From: Siphlonurus alternatus
Taxonomy: Eukaryota > Arthropoda > Insecta > Ephemeroptera > Siphlonuridae
Assembly (NCBI GenBank): GCA_949825025.1
Contig: OX463778.1
Location: 26,903,551 to 26,967,550 of the forward strand
Direction of reading: 5' to 3'
DNA: 64,000 nucleotides
Both the position numbers and the translations under genes were made by a program. Within the stretch, counting starts at the first letter, position 1; each line of letters opens with the position of its first letter. The notes under the pieces are model-generated. The model worked only from the letters and a program-made list of their open reading frames with translations, ran no database searches and was not told the DNA's origin. Shown here one piece after another: positions 12,957 through 25,757 of the stretch.

Positions 12957-13320
12957 ATAAGGGTTACAAAGTAACACGCCCAATGTTAAAAAAAATTCTT
13001 ACATAAGAAAATTATAAAAAAAAAATAATAAAATGTTCTCCTCTACATCCCCAATCAGTAGCTAAAATATCAGGTATACAAATTCGAGCTAGTTTTTGAG
13101 TTATGAATTTTTAAAGTTGACTAATTTAACATTGCATGGAAGTTCCATTTCTCCATACATGTTAAAGTAGTCAACTTTAAAAATTCATAACTCAAAAACT
13201 AGCTCGAATTTGTATACCTGATATTTTAGCTACTGATAGGGGATGTAGAGGAGAACATTTTAAATATTTTTAATAATTTTTATGTGTAAGATTATTTTTA
13301 ACTGAACCCTGTTGTAGGGT
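12957..13320. mobile_element. Foldback MITE, family B copy 1
   Basis: The arms 13033-13125 and about 13165-13260 are near-perfect complements, for example GTAGCTAAAATATCAGGTAT and its complement, and GAATTTTTAAAGTTGACTA and its complement. The same arms occur at 36212-36571. The outer ends of this copy are diverged, so the TTAA flanks seen in the other copy are no longer clear. Confidence 0.7.
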
Positions 13321-13349
13321 ACTAGCCACAATTAAGTGATTGAATTGAA

Positions 13350-13610
13350 TTTAACCTCCCGGCTCTTCGTAGACCCTACTTTTGTGGGTCTCTTCCAAAC
13401 CGGAGCGGCCATGGCCTAAGGCGCCTAAGCAATCCATCCCAGCATTAGCCTGGTTGAGACTGAGAAAACCACGGAAACCTCAGTTAGGATGGTCGGCAAT
13501 TGATAGAGGATACCATCACTTCCCAGATGCACGAGTGGGTGTTCTTTAGCAACCGCCACTTGTGAAAAGTTTGGCGGTGCATTTTCAACATTCGGCGTAA
13601 TACTTCCCCT
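13350..13610 (-). mobile_element. SINE-like dispersed repeat, second copy of the 4-kb SINE body
   Basis: Read on the minus strand, TGAGGTTTCCGTGG, TTTTCTCAGTC and GGATGGATTGC followed by GGCCATGGCCGC line up with the body of the repeat at 4190-4300. The 5S-like head is not recognisable in this copy. It lies about 250 bp beyond the poly(A) signal of the gene that ends near 13813. Confidence 0.5.
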
Positions 13611-13812
13611 TAAAATTCTTTAAGTGCAATAACTATGTAGTATCTATAGGCTTTTAAGTTTCATTTCAAAGCTAATTAAATTTTAAAGTGGTATTTTTTT
13701 TTTACCATTTGAATGAATTACATTTAAACAAGCATTGAAAGTCAAATATATAATATTGGTATGGGTTTTACCGTCGGTTGTACTGTAGAGTAATGAGATA
13801 TAGTGAGATTCA

Positions 13813-13822
13813 TTTATTTATT
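13813..13822 (-). terminator. Poly(A) signal of the secreted-precursor gene
   Basis: On the minus strand two overlapping AATAAA hexamers lie about 40 nt after the TGA stop at 13860-13862. This gives a very short 3' UTR and supports this as the last exon. Confidence 0.7.
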
Positions 13823-13859
13823 ACACTAATTACATCAGACATTCTGCTGCAGGTCCACC

Positions 13860-13932
13860 TCAGTTGTGCCTGCCGTTGAGCCTCTCCACCAGGGCAACAG
13901 TTGACCTCGGGGTTGTCATCTTGTAGTAGTCG
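13860..13932 (-). CDS. Precursor exon 7: C-terminus and stop
   Basis: Acceptor TGTCACAG, entered in phase 2. It encodes SDYYKMTTPRSTVALVERL, then NGRHN and TGA. AATAAA follows about 40 nt later. Confidence 0.7.
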
Positions 13933-16900
13933 CTGTGACACAAAGAACGATATTAGCCGGACAGGGAGAAATTCACACTTCGAAATATATCCCATCATAA
14001 ATGTACAAAATATTCTACAATCACTTTTATGTTCACAGCAATAAAGTTCAGATTCTTTAAAAATATTTTGCAGTTATCTTAAATAATAAATATAATTAAA
14101 AGTAAAGCTGAAAAAATTAAGTAACACCTCTTCTATTTTTTATATAATCGAGAAATTCATTTTGGCATAATAAATAATTGGTCAGTTAAAACACTTCAAG
14201 TCACGTAATTTCAATTTTTTCTGAATTTGAGTCCCAATAGGCCGTTTAGCAGTTTGAGCACGATCGATACTGAGATTGGCTGAGATTCGGCAGCGGAGCG
14301 CTCGGACGCGATTATTGCCCTCTTTATCTCCCAATCTGTCGATTTACTTTAAAACAAAGTTTTAATATTTTTTGCTTAAAATATATTCCAAAATAATGAA
14401 CTGTGATTTTTGTTTCAATTTTAAAGACGTTACTTAAAACAAATGTAAAAACGGTTAAATTTGCGGATTCATGATTTTCATGGCGTCATAAAACCGTCAA
14501 ATAAATTTAATGCAAAATTATAAGTTATCCATGAACTGCAATTTTAATATATACTACAAAAGCGGTTTAACGATTAATAAATTTTTACCAAGATACAAAT
14601 TCTATGCCACCTATATATACACCTATCCATTTATACAATCTTATTCTAGTGCAGTTTTTGTATTGATACAAACAAAATAACCTGCAATGTATGTATATCA
14701 AGATCAACTTAATTCAAGTACACTTTTTAAGGCTTTCTACAGTGATGTTCTACTTGTTTTGACATTATTGTACTATTAAAAATAAAGACCCCATGTCCTA
14801 TTTCAGATTCTATAGAAATCCAAATATTACTATACGACTCTTCTCAAGAGCTGCTCAAGTAAGACTGATTATTTAACTTTATGATTGGGTAGTGGAAGAC
14901 GGAACATAAATTTGGTAACATTATTAATCAATACTATTGTTCGTGAGAAGCAAGTGAAAAAAGCAAGTTCTACTCCCTCTTCTGCTGCTTGCTTATAATA
15001 TATCTATGTGCTGTAGGATATAAAAAATAAAAACAAACCAAGATGCTGAAGAATTTCGGCCACCCTATACTTTTCTTCTGTTGTTTTATTGTTTGTTGAT
15101 GAAACTCCTTGTAAATTAAAAAAAATAATAAAAAAAAAATAGTTTAGCTAATGTAAGTATAATAATGAAATTTTATTTCAAAATTATAGCACTTGAAATT
15201 ATTAAATGAACATTTATATACGAATTGTATCAAAATTTTCACGGCAGTAAAATGGAATATTTTTATTATATTAAAGTAATGAAAAGAATTAAAAAAAAAA
15301 ATAAAACGGAGAAAGAAATAAATCATAACGCAACGTTCCCGAGCTTTCCTTGAGTAAATTTATTAAATACTTTGTTTTGGACTGGTGCTATATTTAATTT
15401 TAAAAATAATACGAGCTTGTTCTACAGAGATTAGAACAATGAGATTCTATAAAGGTGGAAACATAATAATATATTATTACTTAACAGCATATCGGATGTT
15501 ATATCTGCGCGGTTTAGGAATTGATAATCATGAATTTGGGGACTCTAGTGACCATAATTCATTCAATTAATTGCTTTTGTTCTTTTGTTTAATTTTTTAT
15601 TTAATTATTTAATTTTTTTTAATTTTTATTTGTTATGAATTATGAAAATCGTAAATCCGCAAATTTTAGCGTTTTTGTATTTTTTTTATAATTAAAAAAC
15701 ATAACATCCCTAAAATTAAGAAAAATCTCAGTTTATCATTTTCGCTGGATACTTTAAGCAAAAATACAAAAAGTGTGTTTTAAAGTATAGCGACTGAGAA
15801 ATAGGGGGCGAAAATCGCGTCCGATCGCTCCGCCGCAGTCTTGCGTGCTCGTACGGTACGACGAGCGTATTATCAGAGATCTTATATTGTGCAATGTAAG
15901 CTCTTTGGTATTATCTCAGCCAAAAATTGTACGGTTGTGCTTAAACTTGCTACATGGCCTTTTGGGACATACTTTAACTCAAATTCAGGAAAAAAAATAT
16001 CAAGAATTGCAATTACGTGGGTAGGTAGGTCCTGTGATTTATCCTATAAAATTATTATTACAAATCTAAAATAAAAATAATTATGATAAAATATATATGA
16101 AATGATGATATGGAATTTAAGCATCATCATTAATTATTGTCATGTAATAAAAATGTGTTGAATAGTATAAATTTAAATGCTAAATTGAGCTATCATTGCA
16201 TTAAATTTTGACAGTTATAAAAAACCACTTTATTGATTGACAGGTTGTCGTTACCACGATGGTTGTCGATGCCGGAATAAAGACTGATGACTCGATAGGG
16301 TTAATTGGTACGTCACAAAAAAAACACAATTTTTTCTCACCGTGACTGAGCTGGAGCGTCATCATTGGCTTACCTGAGATCAGCGCCACGCAGTCGGGGC
16401 TCGGGCGAGGACCACGCAAATATCGCTCTTTTTGAATCAGCTGGGAAAGAAGACACAGGTGAGTGTACCCTGGACCCAAATGGACTGAAGGTGTAGTGCT
16501 GGAGTCTCCTTAAATTGAAGGTTTTTGATCCATCCAATAAAGAGATTGTTTTAATTAATCAACAATTAATGACTACTGGTGTTCATATACTCAGCACTAA
16601 AAAAGTGTCCGTTTTTTGTTGTTGTTGTTGTTATTTTCTTCCCAACTGGTCAACCTCCCCTTCCAGATCAAAACGATAACTTTCGCCAACCATTACTCAC
16701 TCATACACAAGCTACAGTTAATTTTACATGATAATCCTTCCGGAAGTAGCCGAAAAAAGAGTAAGGTTTATTCGTATATTTGGTAACAATTTCACACAAA
16801 GGTCAGTACTTCTACTTAAAACCACTCTACAAAGTTTCAAAACTGAATTACAAACAGAAGAACTGCAAAATTCACACTTCCGACTACTTCCGGAAGGAAT

Positions 16901-17322
16901 ATAAAATTAATTTGACTGTAGAAAACATGCTCACCTTCTTCCCGCGGGGAGGCCTCGCGCTTTGTAACAATCGAAGTACGGACTGGAATGGGTCGGCCGG
17001 ACTCTGCCAAGCCTGCGGAAAGAAAAAAGAAGCAAAAAGTGGGCAACGCTATCATAAATTTACTGAAAAATATGGGGTATAAAGTTGTTTTCCCCCTTGT
17101 TTTTGTGGGAAATGCTGTTAAAATTTATTGATTAAAAAATATCACGTTATTATGTCAAGACATGCCTGTAGGTGATAACATATAAAAGTTTCAATAACTT
17201 GCTCCCGTGATTAGAATAGAATAGAATAGATTTATTTGACCACAGGCAGTACATACAATGACAAAATAAATTGTCATAATACAGCATTAGTCTTGTCAGC
17301 TTAAAATTATTATTATTATTAT

Positions 17323-17368
<46 letters not shown>

Positions 17369-20300
17369 CACTACTAAGCCGTCTCATAGGTCATTACAAG
17401 ACAAACCTAGCAGTGCCTCCTCGACCCCAGCGCTCCGCACTCTCGTGCAGTAAACTCCAGGGCTGCCTTTTATTTTATCGGTGCACCTCACCAACCTCCC
17501 CATGGGCCCGAAGTAGACGGAGGGAGCCCAGCAACACTGCCTTCTGCATGGCATCCGCCAGCCGCTCAGCGGATCCACGGCAACCTGGTATTTGCCGCAG
17601 CCCTGAAACCAACGAGTCGGGAACTCCACCCATCACCCCAACCAAAAGAACGACCAACACAACCGAATGTCCAGCATAGCTCTGCCGCAAGTCCATGACA
17701 AGATCGCGGTACTTATCGCGTTTTTCGGCATACTTTTCCGTGAGGTTCTGGTCCGAAGGAGCAGAAAACTCCACCACGGTCAACGCCTTCTTGTGCTTCT
17801 CAAGTACCACGATGTCCGGCTTGTTGGCATGGAGCTTGCGAGTGGTGGGAAACGAATAGTTCCAGAAGATCTTCACCTGGTCGTTTGCCACCACTGCCTC
17901 AACGTCCCCAGGAGCGTATGGTATGACAGGTGAATCGTCAATACCAAAATGGTGCCTCAGATGGAAATAAAGCACCCGCAGTGCAGAATTGTGCCTCTCG
18001 ATGTAAAGAGTACGGGCATAGAAAGGACATGCAGAGAGAAGATGCATGGTGGTCTCGGGAGAACGGAAGCACGCCCGACATCTGGTGTCCAGCTGACGAC
18101 CAAAGATCAACTGCTGGTACACCAGGGATGTGAACACACCATCCTGCATCTTGATGATATTGCTCTCTGACACGGAAGTCAGCCCAGAGGAGCGAAGAAA
18201 GGCAAAAGTACGCTCCCTGCAAAGGCCCTGGCTCTCGATGTTCTTGTAGAACACGCTATGCATGCTCTTTGCCATGTGCCCTCGCAAAAGAAGACGCACC
18301 TCCGCCTCCCTCACCCTCTGCTTGGCGAGAGCCCGAGGCAAACCTGCAAGGTTTACTCCTGGCCTCGACTCCGGCTCCACCAAATCCAACTGTACTCCCA
18401 ATGCCCATGCCGCCCTTTTTGCTGCACTGAACAAAAACGCTCCACTGCCCCACAACTCATGCCCATACACAAGTTTAAGATGGGGATCTGTGCTCGTTAC
18501 CACACGACACGCCATACTGATAACCATTCGGTTGTAGATGTTCTCAACTCCGAGCAACCCTCTACCTCCCTGATTACGTGGAAGGTAGACCCTCTCAACA
18601 GAAGCCCGCTTATGGTGGCTCAAGTTTGAAGACATGACTTTCCTCGTGATGGTATCGAGGCCCTTCAGCTCTGCCACGTTCCATTTCATGGCACCAAAGG
18701 TGTAGAGCATGACAGGGATGGCTAGCATGTTGGTCGCTTGGATCTTATTGCGACCCGACAACCTGGAACTCCAGATCTTCTTCAGGCGTCGAACATACTC
18801 CCCACGAAGCACCTTCTGGCACAATCCTGTATCCTGAACGTGACTTTCACTCACGCCCAGGTACTTGTACCGTGCTTCGGCATCGAGATGTCTAATGATG
18901 CTCCCGTCTACCAGCTCCATGTCTTCTCGTTGGCCACACACCTTGCCAAGTCGAATGTGCAGGACCGCACACTTGTCCAAGCCCAACTCCATCCCCGTGT
19001 CTGCTGCAAAGCTACTAACAAGATCAAGCGACTCCCTGAGCTTGCGTTTGCTAGAACCATAGATTTTCAGGTCATCCATGAAAAATGCATGGGTGACCTT
19101 ATGGCTCCGACACGAAGGTGGGCCAGCCATGTACCCATCTTGTTCCCGAAGTAAAGCAGAAAGGGGCAACTGGGAGATGCAGTAAAGTTTGGGGCTAAGG
19201 GAGTCACCCTGGAACACTCCCCGCTGATATGCCACAAACTCTGTGTACGACACTCTACCACCAGCCTTACACTGGAAGCGAGTCCTCCACAGCGGCATGA
19301 GGTCCCCAATGCATCTCACCAGATCGGGATGAACATTCAAGATCTCGAGACACCTCAAGATTAAGCCATGCGATGTCATGTCGAAAGCTTTCCTGAAGTC
19401 CACCCAGGCCACAGAGAGGTTCCGCTTATGCTGTATGGCATCTTGACAGACGCAGCGGTCCAGGAGAAGGTTCTCCTTACAGCCCTCGTGGCCCCTCCGT
19501 GCCCCCTTCTGCTCGTGCAACTCTACCCAAACTGGCTGAATAGAGTCCTCCAGTAGCTCATTCAAACAACCAGTAAAACCTTTATACTCGGTGTTGAGCG
19601 TGGTGATGGGTCTATAGCTGGATGGAAGTGACAAGTCCCCCCCTTTGGGGATCAGGATCGTGCGTCCCTCCACCAACCAAGCAGGGATCTCCATCGTGCC
19701 TCTTAACATGGCAGTGTAATGCCTTGCCAAGTGAGGATGCACAGCCGTAAACTTTTTCCACCAGAACGTTTGGATCTTATCAACGCCTGGCGCTGCCCAA
19801 TTGCGCTTTCCTCTGAAAGATCGGGCAACAAGTTCTACTGTGACATCCGGGCACACTACCTGCCTATCCTGCACTCTCCGACAAAGCTTCTCAAACTCCG
19901 AGAGAGCCTGAGACTCGACGTTGAACTCGACACTTTCCCCATAAATTCCCGCCCAGAACGCACGGATAGCATCCGCCGTAGGAGGGTTTTGTGGAGGCGC
20001 TGGTCTCTCCCGCTCCAAAAAGCGGCGCGCATTGTGAAGAAAGACGTTATTATCCTCCAAGCACTGCAAACGACTCAGCTTTTTTGCTTTTATAGCCTTC
20101 AGGGTGCGGATTCGATCCAGCAACTTCTGTTTGGCAACAACCAAAACAGAAAAGCGTAGAGTCTTGTAAAGCGTCCGTGTTGAAGCTAAAAGTAGCTTCA
20201 TCTTCCGGGAAGCTGGTCTCCCTGAACGGACAAACTCCACAACACTCTGGATTCGTGACGCACCCCGTCTGGCCTCCAGAATCCTCTCCTCCAGATCTGC

Positions 20301-23300
20301 TATCTGCCCACGGATCTTTTCCTGGGCACTCGGGCCATCCTGCATCTTGGGAAGCATGAGCTTCGCGGCGGCAAAGACAGCCACGTTGACTTCCATCAAC
20401 GTTGACTCCTGGGTAAGGCATGAGAAAAGTGCCTCATTCATCGCGACCAAGTCTTGTGCTCGGATTTTCCTTCTCGGTCTCCGAAGGAATGGTCGCTTTT
20501 CGAAACGCAGACTGGTCTTTTCAATCTCCTCCCTTAGCTCTGCCTCAAAGTCCCTCCCCTGCAAAACAACAGGTTCAGGCTGTGCCTCATCTTCGGAGGA
20601 AGACGACGAACGAAATTCCACCGAGTCTGAGACAGAGGCTTGCGAGCTAGAAGCAGAAGAAGGCGTCTGCGACCTTGGTAAAATTCCCCGACGCCCCAGC
20701 ACAGCTCTGGCTTGGTCACTCAACTGCTGTTTCGTGACCCCCATCTCCGGATGGCGCTCCTGCCAAATCATCAGAAGACGGGCCATATATCCCCTGCGCT
20801 GAGGCTCACTAGCTTCGTAACAGACAAGCAGTTCGTCACAAAGCTCCTCCGTCCACCTCAATCGCCCATGTAGAGGCTGGTCCCTTTGTCCCCCACCACT
20901 TGGTGCAGCCAACACATCCGAGATGCCGGCATGGTCGGGGGGCCTTCGCATGTTATGCCTAGGAACCATTTAATTTATACTCATGTGGAAGGGGGGTTAG
21001 CCCATACCACAGAGTCCCCAGCATTGCCAAGATTTTGCTGCCTAGGTACTCTGAGCTCCGCGGCAGCAGGGAGAGCTCAGGCTCCATAACCAGTTAGTGG
21101 CTATGGACTGAGGGCTGTAATTAAACAACCCCCAGGTGGAGCCCCAAGGGCGCGGTCCCACGCGTCGCGTACTGAACTTTTCCCACACAGTGTTTAGCAT
21201 GAGTCAAGAGCAGCCGGGTGCCCTTTATTATTATTATTATTATGTCTTTTTCTTGCTTTCTTCTTCATAAGCACTAACACCGGGCTCAATCAAGCCAAGG
21301 TGCAAGCGCCCGTACCAAACATTGAGAGGGGATTGCGGGTACACATGCGGGGGTGCTACAAGCTCAAAACCTTGCGCACAATGTTAGCCGTGCCAAGAAT
21401 AGCAGCCTTCTGCATGACACGCATGTGGTATTCTTTGAGAGCCAACTTCTCTCTGGCAAATGACCAGTCTTTGGTCACAAGACCGTTACTAGAGATCACA
21501 ACTGGAACCACATCAACACTACGGAGCTGGTACATGTCTTTGAGCTCGACAGCAAGTGGCTGGTACTTGCGCTTTTTCTCCGCAACTGTGGTCACAAGAT
21601 TCTCGTCCAGCGGGACAGCAATGTCGACAATCACCGCTGTTCGAGCTTTCTTGTCGAAGAGAACAAGATCAGGTCTGTTTGCTTCAACAGCTCTATCTGT
21701 GGTGATGGCAGAATCCCACAGGATTTTTGCATCCTGATTACGGAGAACTTGTTCCGGCTTGCACTTATAGTACGGAACCTCTGTCTCAATGAGACCAACT
21801 TTCTTGGCCAAAGCTTGATGTACAACTTTGGCAACAGAATTGTGGCGCTCTAAGTACTCTTTTGGAGCAAGCACTGGACAGCCCCCAGTGACATGCTGAA
21901 TGGACTCGTTAGCCTGCTTGCAAAGACGACACCGGTCACTGATGTTGACTTTGAGGATGTGTCGCTCATACGCCCTAGTCCTGATGACCTGATCCTGTAT
22001 GGCACAGACAAAGCCCTCTGTCTCCGCAAACAACCCACTTGTCCGCAGCCACTCAGTGGAACTCTTGGTGTCCACCTGATCCGAAGATAACGCTGCAGCA
22101 AACCGACCATGCAATGCTTTTGTTGACCACTCCAAGACTCTGTCAGCCTGGGTTCTAATGGCAGGCTGAAACTCTTGCTCACTCAAATGTAGCGGAGTGT
22201 AGCCACGGTCCTGGTTGCAAATAGCTGCATGCAACCCATCACCACGTGACACAAAGTACTGCCGAAGTTTCAACTCCTGCTGACGACACATCATCTCCAT
22301 GCTGAGCAAACCTCTTCCACCTACATGACGTGAAAGGTACAGTCTCTCGACTGAGCTCCTCGGGTGATGTATCCTGTGCTTCGTGAGGGTGGTTCTCACT
22401 TTTCTATCAAAAGCTTGCAGTGACGTCTCCGACCACCTGACGACACCAAACGTATATCCAGCCACAGGGATAGCCCACGTATTAATCGCAGTAATCTTGT
22501 TCCTCGCACTGACAAAAGACTTGCAAATCTTGTCGACTCGAGACAGCACTTTTTTCTCGACTTGTTTTCTGGCATCTACATCTTTAATGCCAATTAGCTG
22601 CTGCAGACCGAGGTACTTGTAGTTTTCCTCGACACCCAAGTCTTGAATAACGGTGCCTCCCATGAGCCGCAAGCCTTCTTGTGGATCTTGAATCTCCCCT
22701 TTTCTCACATGCACAACAGCACACTTGTCAAGACCAAACTCCATGCAAATTGCATCACTAAAACTTTTGACAAGTTCAAACATGCTGTGCAACTGGTCTT
22801 CACCAGAAGCATATAACTTGAGGTCATCCATGTAAAACTGGTGAGAAATGCGAACTTCTGGATTCCTCTGTAGAACGTAACCATACCCAGAGGTTCGGAG
22901 CATCCTGCTCAGCGGGTTCAATGCAAGACAGAACCATAATGGGCTGAGACTATCTCCCTGAAAAATACCTCTCGAGATTCGCATCTCTCTGGTCTTGTAG
23001 CTGACCCCCCCTTGGTTTACATGAAGACAAGTCCTCCACATGCCCATGCAAGAAGTGAGAATCTGAACAATGCAAGGATGAATTTTGTAAATGTGAAGTA
23101 CAGAGAGGAGCCAGGAATGGGGGACTGAATCAAAGGCTTTCTTGTAGTCAACCCAACCTACTGAAATATTACGGTGTTTTCTACGAGCCTGCTGAGACAC
23201 AACAGCGTCAACTACCAATAACTCCCGGCATCCCCTCGTGCCCTTCCGACAGCCATTCTGTTCCTCAGCAAGAAGTCCATTTGCGACAAGATGGTCATAA

Positions 23301-25326
23301 ATCTTTATCGAAAGAATGGATGTGAAGATCTTGTACAGAGTGGGAAGACATGTGATTGGCCTATAGTTCTTGGGATTCAATGAATCACCTGACTTCGGCT
23401 TCATGTACGTAATTCCAAGCGTACAAAATCTTGGCACAATGGACGGATCTTCCAAGGCCTCATGAAAGTGAGTAGCAAGAGCCTGGTGAGTAGTTTTAAA
23501 ATACTTCCACCAGAAGTTGTGAATGCCATCCACACCCGGAGCCTTCCAGTTCTGCGTTTTCCTAATTGCAGCCTGTACATCAGCCAGTGTAATACTAACT
23601 GCTGGCATTGCCGGAATGTCTCTGCATTCCTCCTCTTCCTCTCGCAACCAGTAAGCATCTTCAGAGTGTTGCTTTGGCTCCGACCAAATGGACGACCAAA
23701 ACTCTGCCATTGTTTCTGCTTTGGGCGGCCGCTGAGGTTGCTCCTCTTTGCCCTCTTCCTCCAATTTCCGATAGAACAACTTCTGATCAGCAGCAAAAAG
23801 GCTTTCTTGCTGCCTCCGCTTAGCTGCCTCATTATATCTCCTGATACGGGCACCAAGCGCTGCAATTCGCTGTCTTAGTTGCTCTTCCTTCTCTCGGAGC
23901 TTCTTCTCGAAGTCCCTGTCCGTCCTTCTCACCTTGATACTTCTTGCAATGAGACGAATGCCTGCTAAAACCTTTTTACTGCATCCATCCTGGTCAGCAA
24001 AGAACGCCGCCAGATGGCTTATATCCCTCCGAGCTCTGTTGATCTTCTCCTCGATCCTCTTCCTCCAAGCTGGCACATACTCTTGAGAAGAACGCTTACG
24101 GGCTTGCCGCTGCGAGCGATTCTTAATCTCAACACCAAGAACCTGACATACAGCTAGAGCAGCACAGTGCACAAGCCCAGCAACCTCCTCCAGACTAGAC
24201 CCTGCCAAATCAGTTTCTAGCATCTGATCTGCAACAGCAACACAGGAGAAAACCTGCACATTGCATCTCAATTTGGGAATGCGAGGGCGACTCTCAAGCG
24301 GAACACCCTGATATTGCAACTTGAAAGACTCGTATACATCCCCAAGCTTGTCTCGCAAATCTCCTTCCATATGATGTTGACTCTCTGCTCCTTCCCTTTC
24401 TAGCTCTGGCTGAGGCAACACTTCTTCCATAACATCCTCCTCCTCTCCTTCACTGCCACTTGAAGGTGCTTGCTGCTGATGTAGCTGCAACTCCTGTGCA
24501 ATCTCCCCCTTGATCTTGTCCAGTTCCGCTGCCGAGAGAGCTCCTCTACTCATGATGGAACGCAGCTGGCTGCAAACTCGCTGCTCGTCCATTGTCGTGT
24601 CCGGAAAAATCTTCTTCCACTCGCCAAACATTCTCACCCTATACCCTTCCATCTCCCTCTCAATGTTGGTACTCCTATAGTACGCACGCATGACCGACAT
24701 ATTCATGTCCTTGGTCCACTTCGTGCGTTGGCGTACAAGGCCAGCAGCAGTGAGAGGAGCTCTGGGCTCCTCCAAACCACCACCTGCCTGCGCAGCTGGA
24801 GCAGCTGCACTCGCGGTAGCCCTGAGTGGCGCAGCGCCGCGCCTCCCTCGATGTTGTGAGGAAGATTCACCACGTTCCACTGGTACGGGTAGCTCATTTG
24901 ACACAGACGGCCCAGTACCAGAACCCCCTGCGCGGCCTTTCGACCGGTCGCCATTAACTCGCTCCTTTAAAGAACTTTCCATATTTTCCTTGTCCAGCGT
25001 ACTGGTACTGAAGAGAAGCCCAAGGAACAACTCCCCAGGTGGAAACCCAAAGCACGGTCCCACACTCCGTTACCTCCTTACGAAGGCTGGGTACCCTCCC
25101 TGCCCGTTAGACCCCTGACGGGGAGCCCCCACACCACGACAAGGTGGACATGGGCCCCCCCTGCATGCATCATCCCACATGCTCCCAATCCCCTCATAAA
25201 CACAGCGCCGGGGCACAGTGCAGCATGCAAGCATCTAACACCGATCCCATTGCAAGCGAATACTTGGGCAAAAGCAACATGCAAGGAAAAACATGCAGGG
25301 GGGAGAAGTGGGGCAGCCGGGTGCCC

Positions 25327-25365
<39 letters not shown>

Positions 25366-25703
25366 TTTTATAATAAGCGAAAGAGAAAATATGCCAAAAA
25401 AATACAAGTATAAAAAATACCAGGGAAAGATTTTGACTTCGATAACCTTTTTCCTTTAAGGCGATGAATTCTATCGACGCTTGTCTCTCAGAAAATCCAT
25501 CAAATATTGTTTACTGTGGTCATCAAGTTTTGCCTACTTTGCTGAATTTCGATGTTTCAAGTTTTCATCTTGACGCCACGAATTGCATGGCAATTCATTT
25601 TGGGATCGTATGATATTGCTGTCTTAACAATTTTTTTACTTTCCAATATCAAAATCTGGTATATACTTGCTTGGACATAATATAATTTATGTCCTAGGAC
25701 ACA

Positions 25704-25757
<54 letters not shown>

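Noticed and set aside
17413..20802. Numerous frames of 60-150 codons on both strands within the first R4-like ORF
   Set aside because: They are shadows of the 1164-residue coding frame; none has a recognisable domain.
21300..25118. Plus-strand frames of up to 145 codons within the second R4-like element
   Set aside because: Antisense shadows of the 1235-residue frame.
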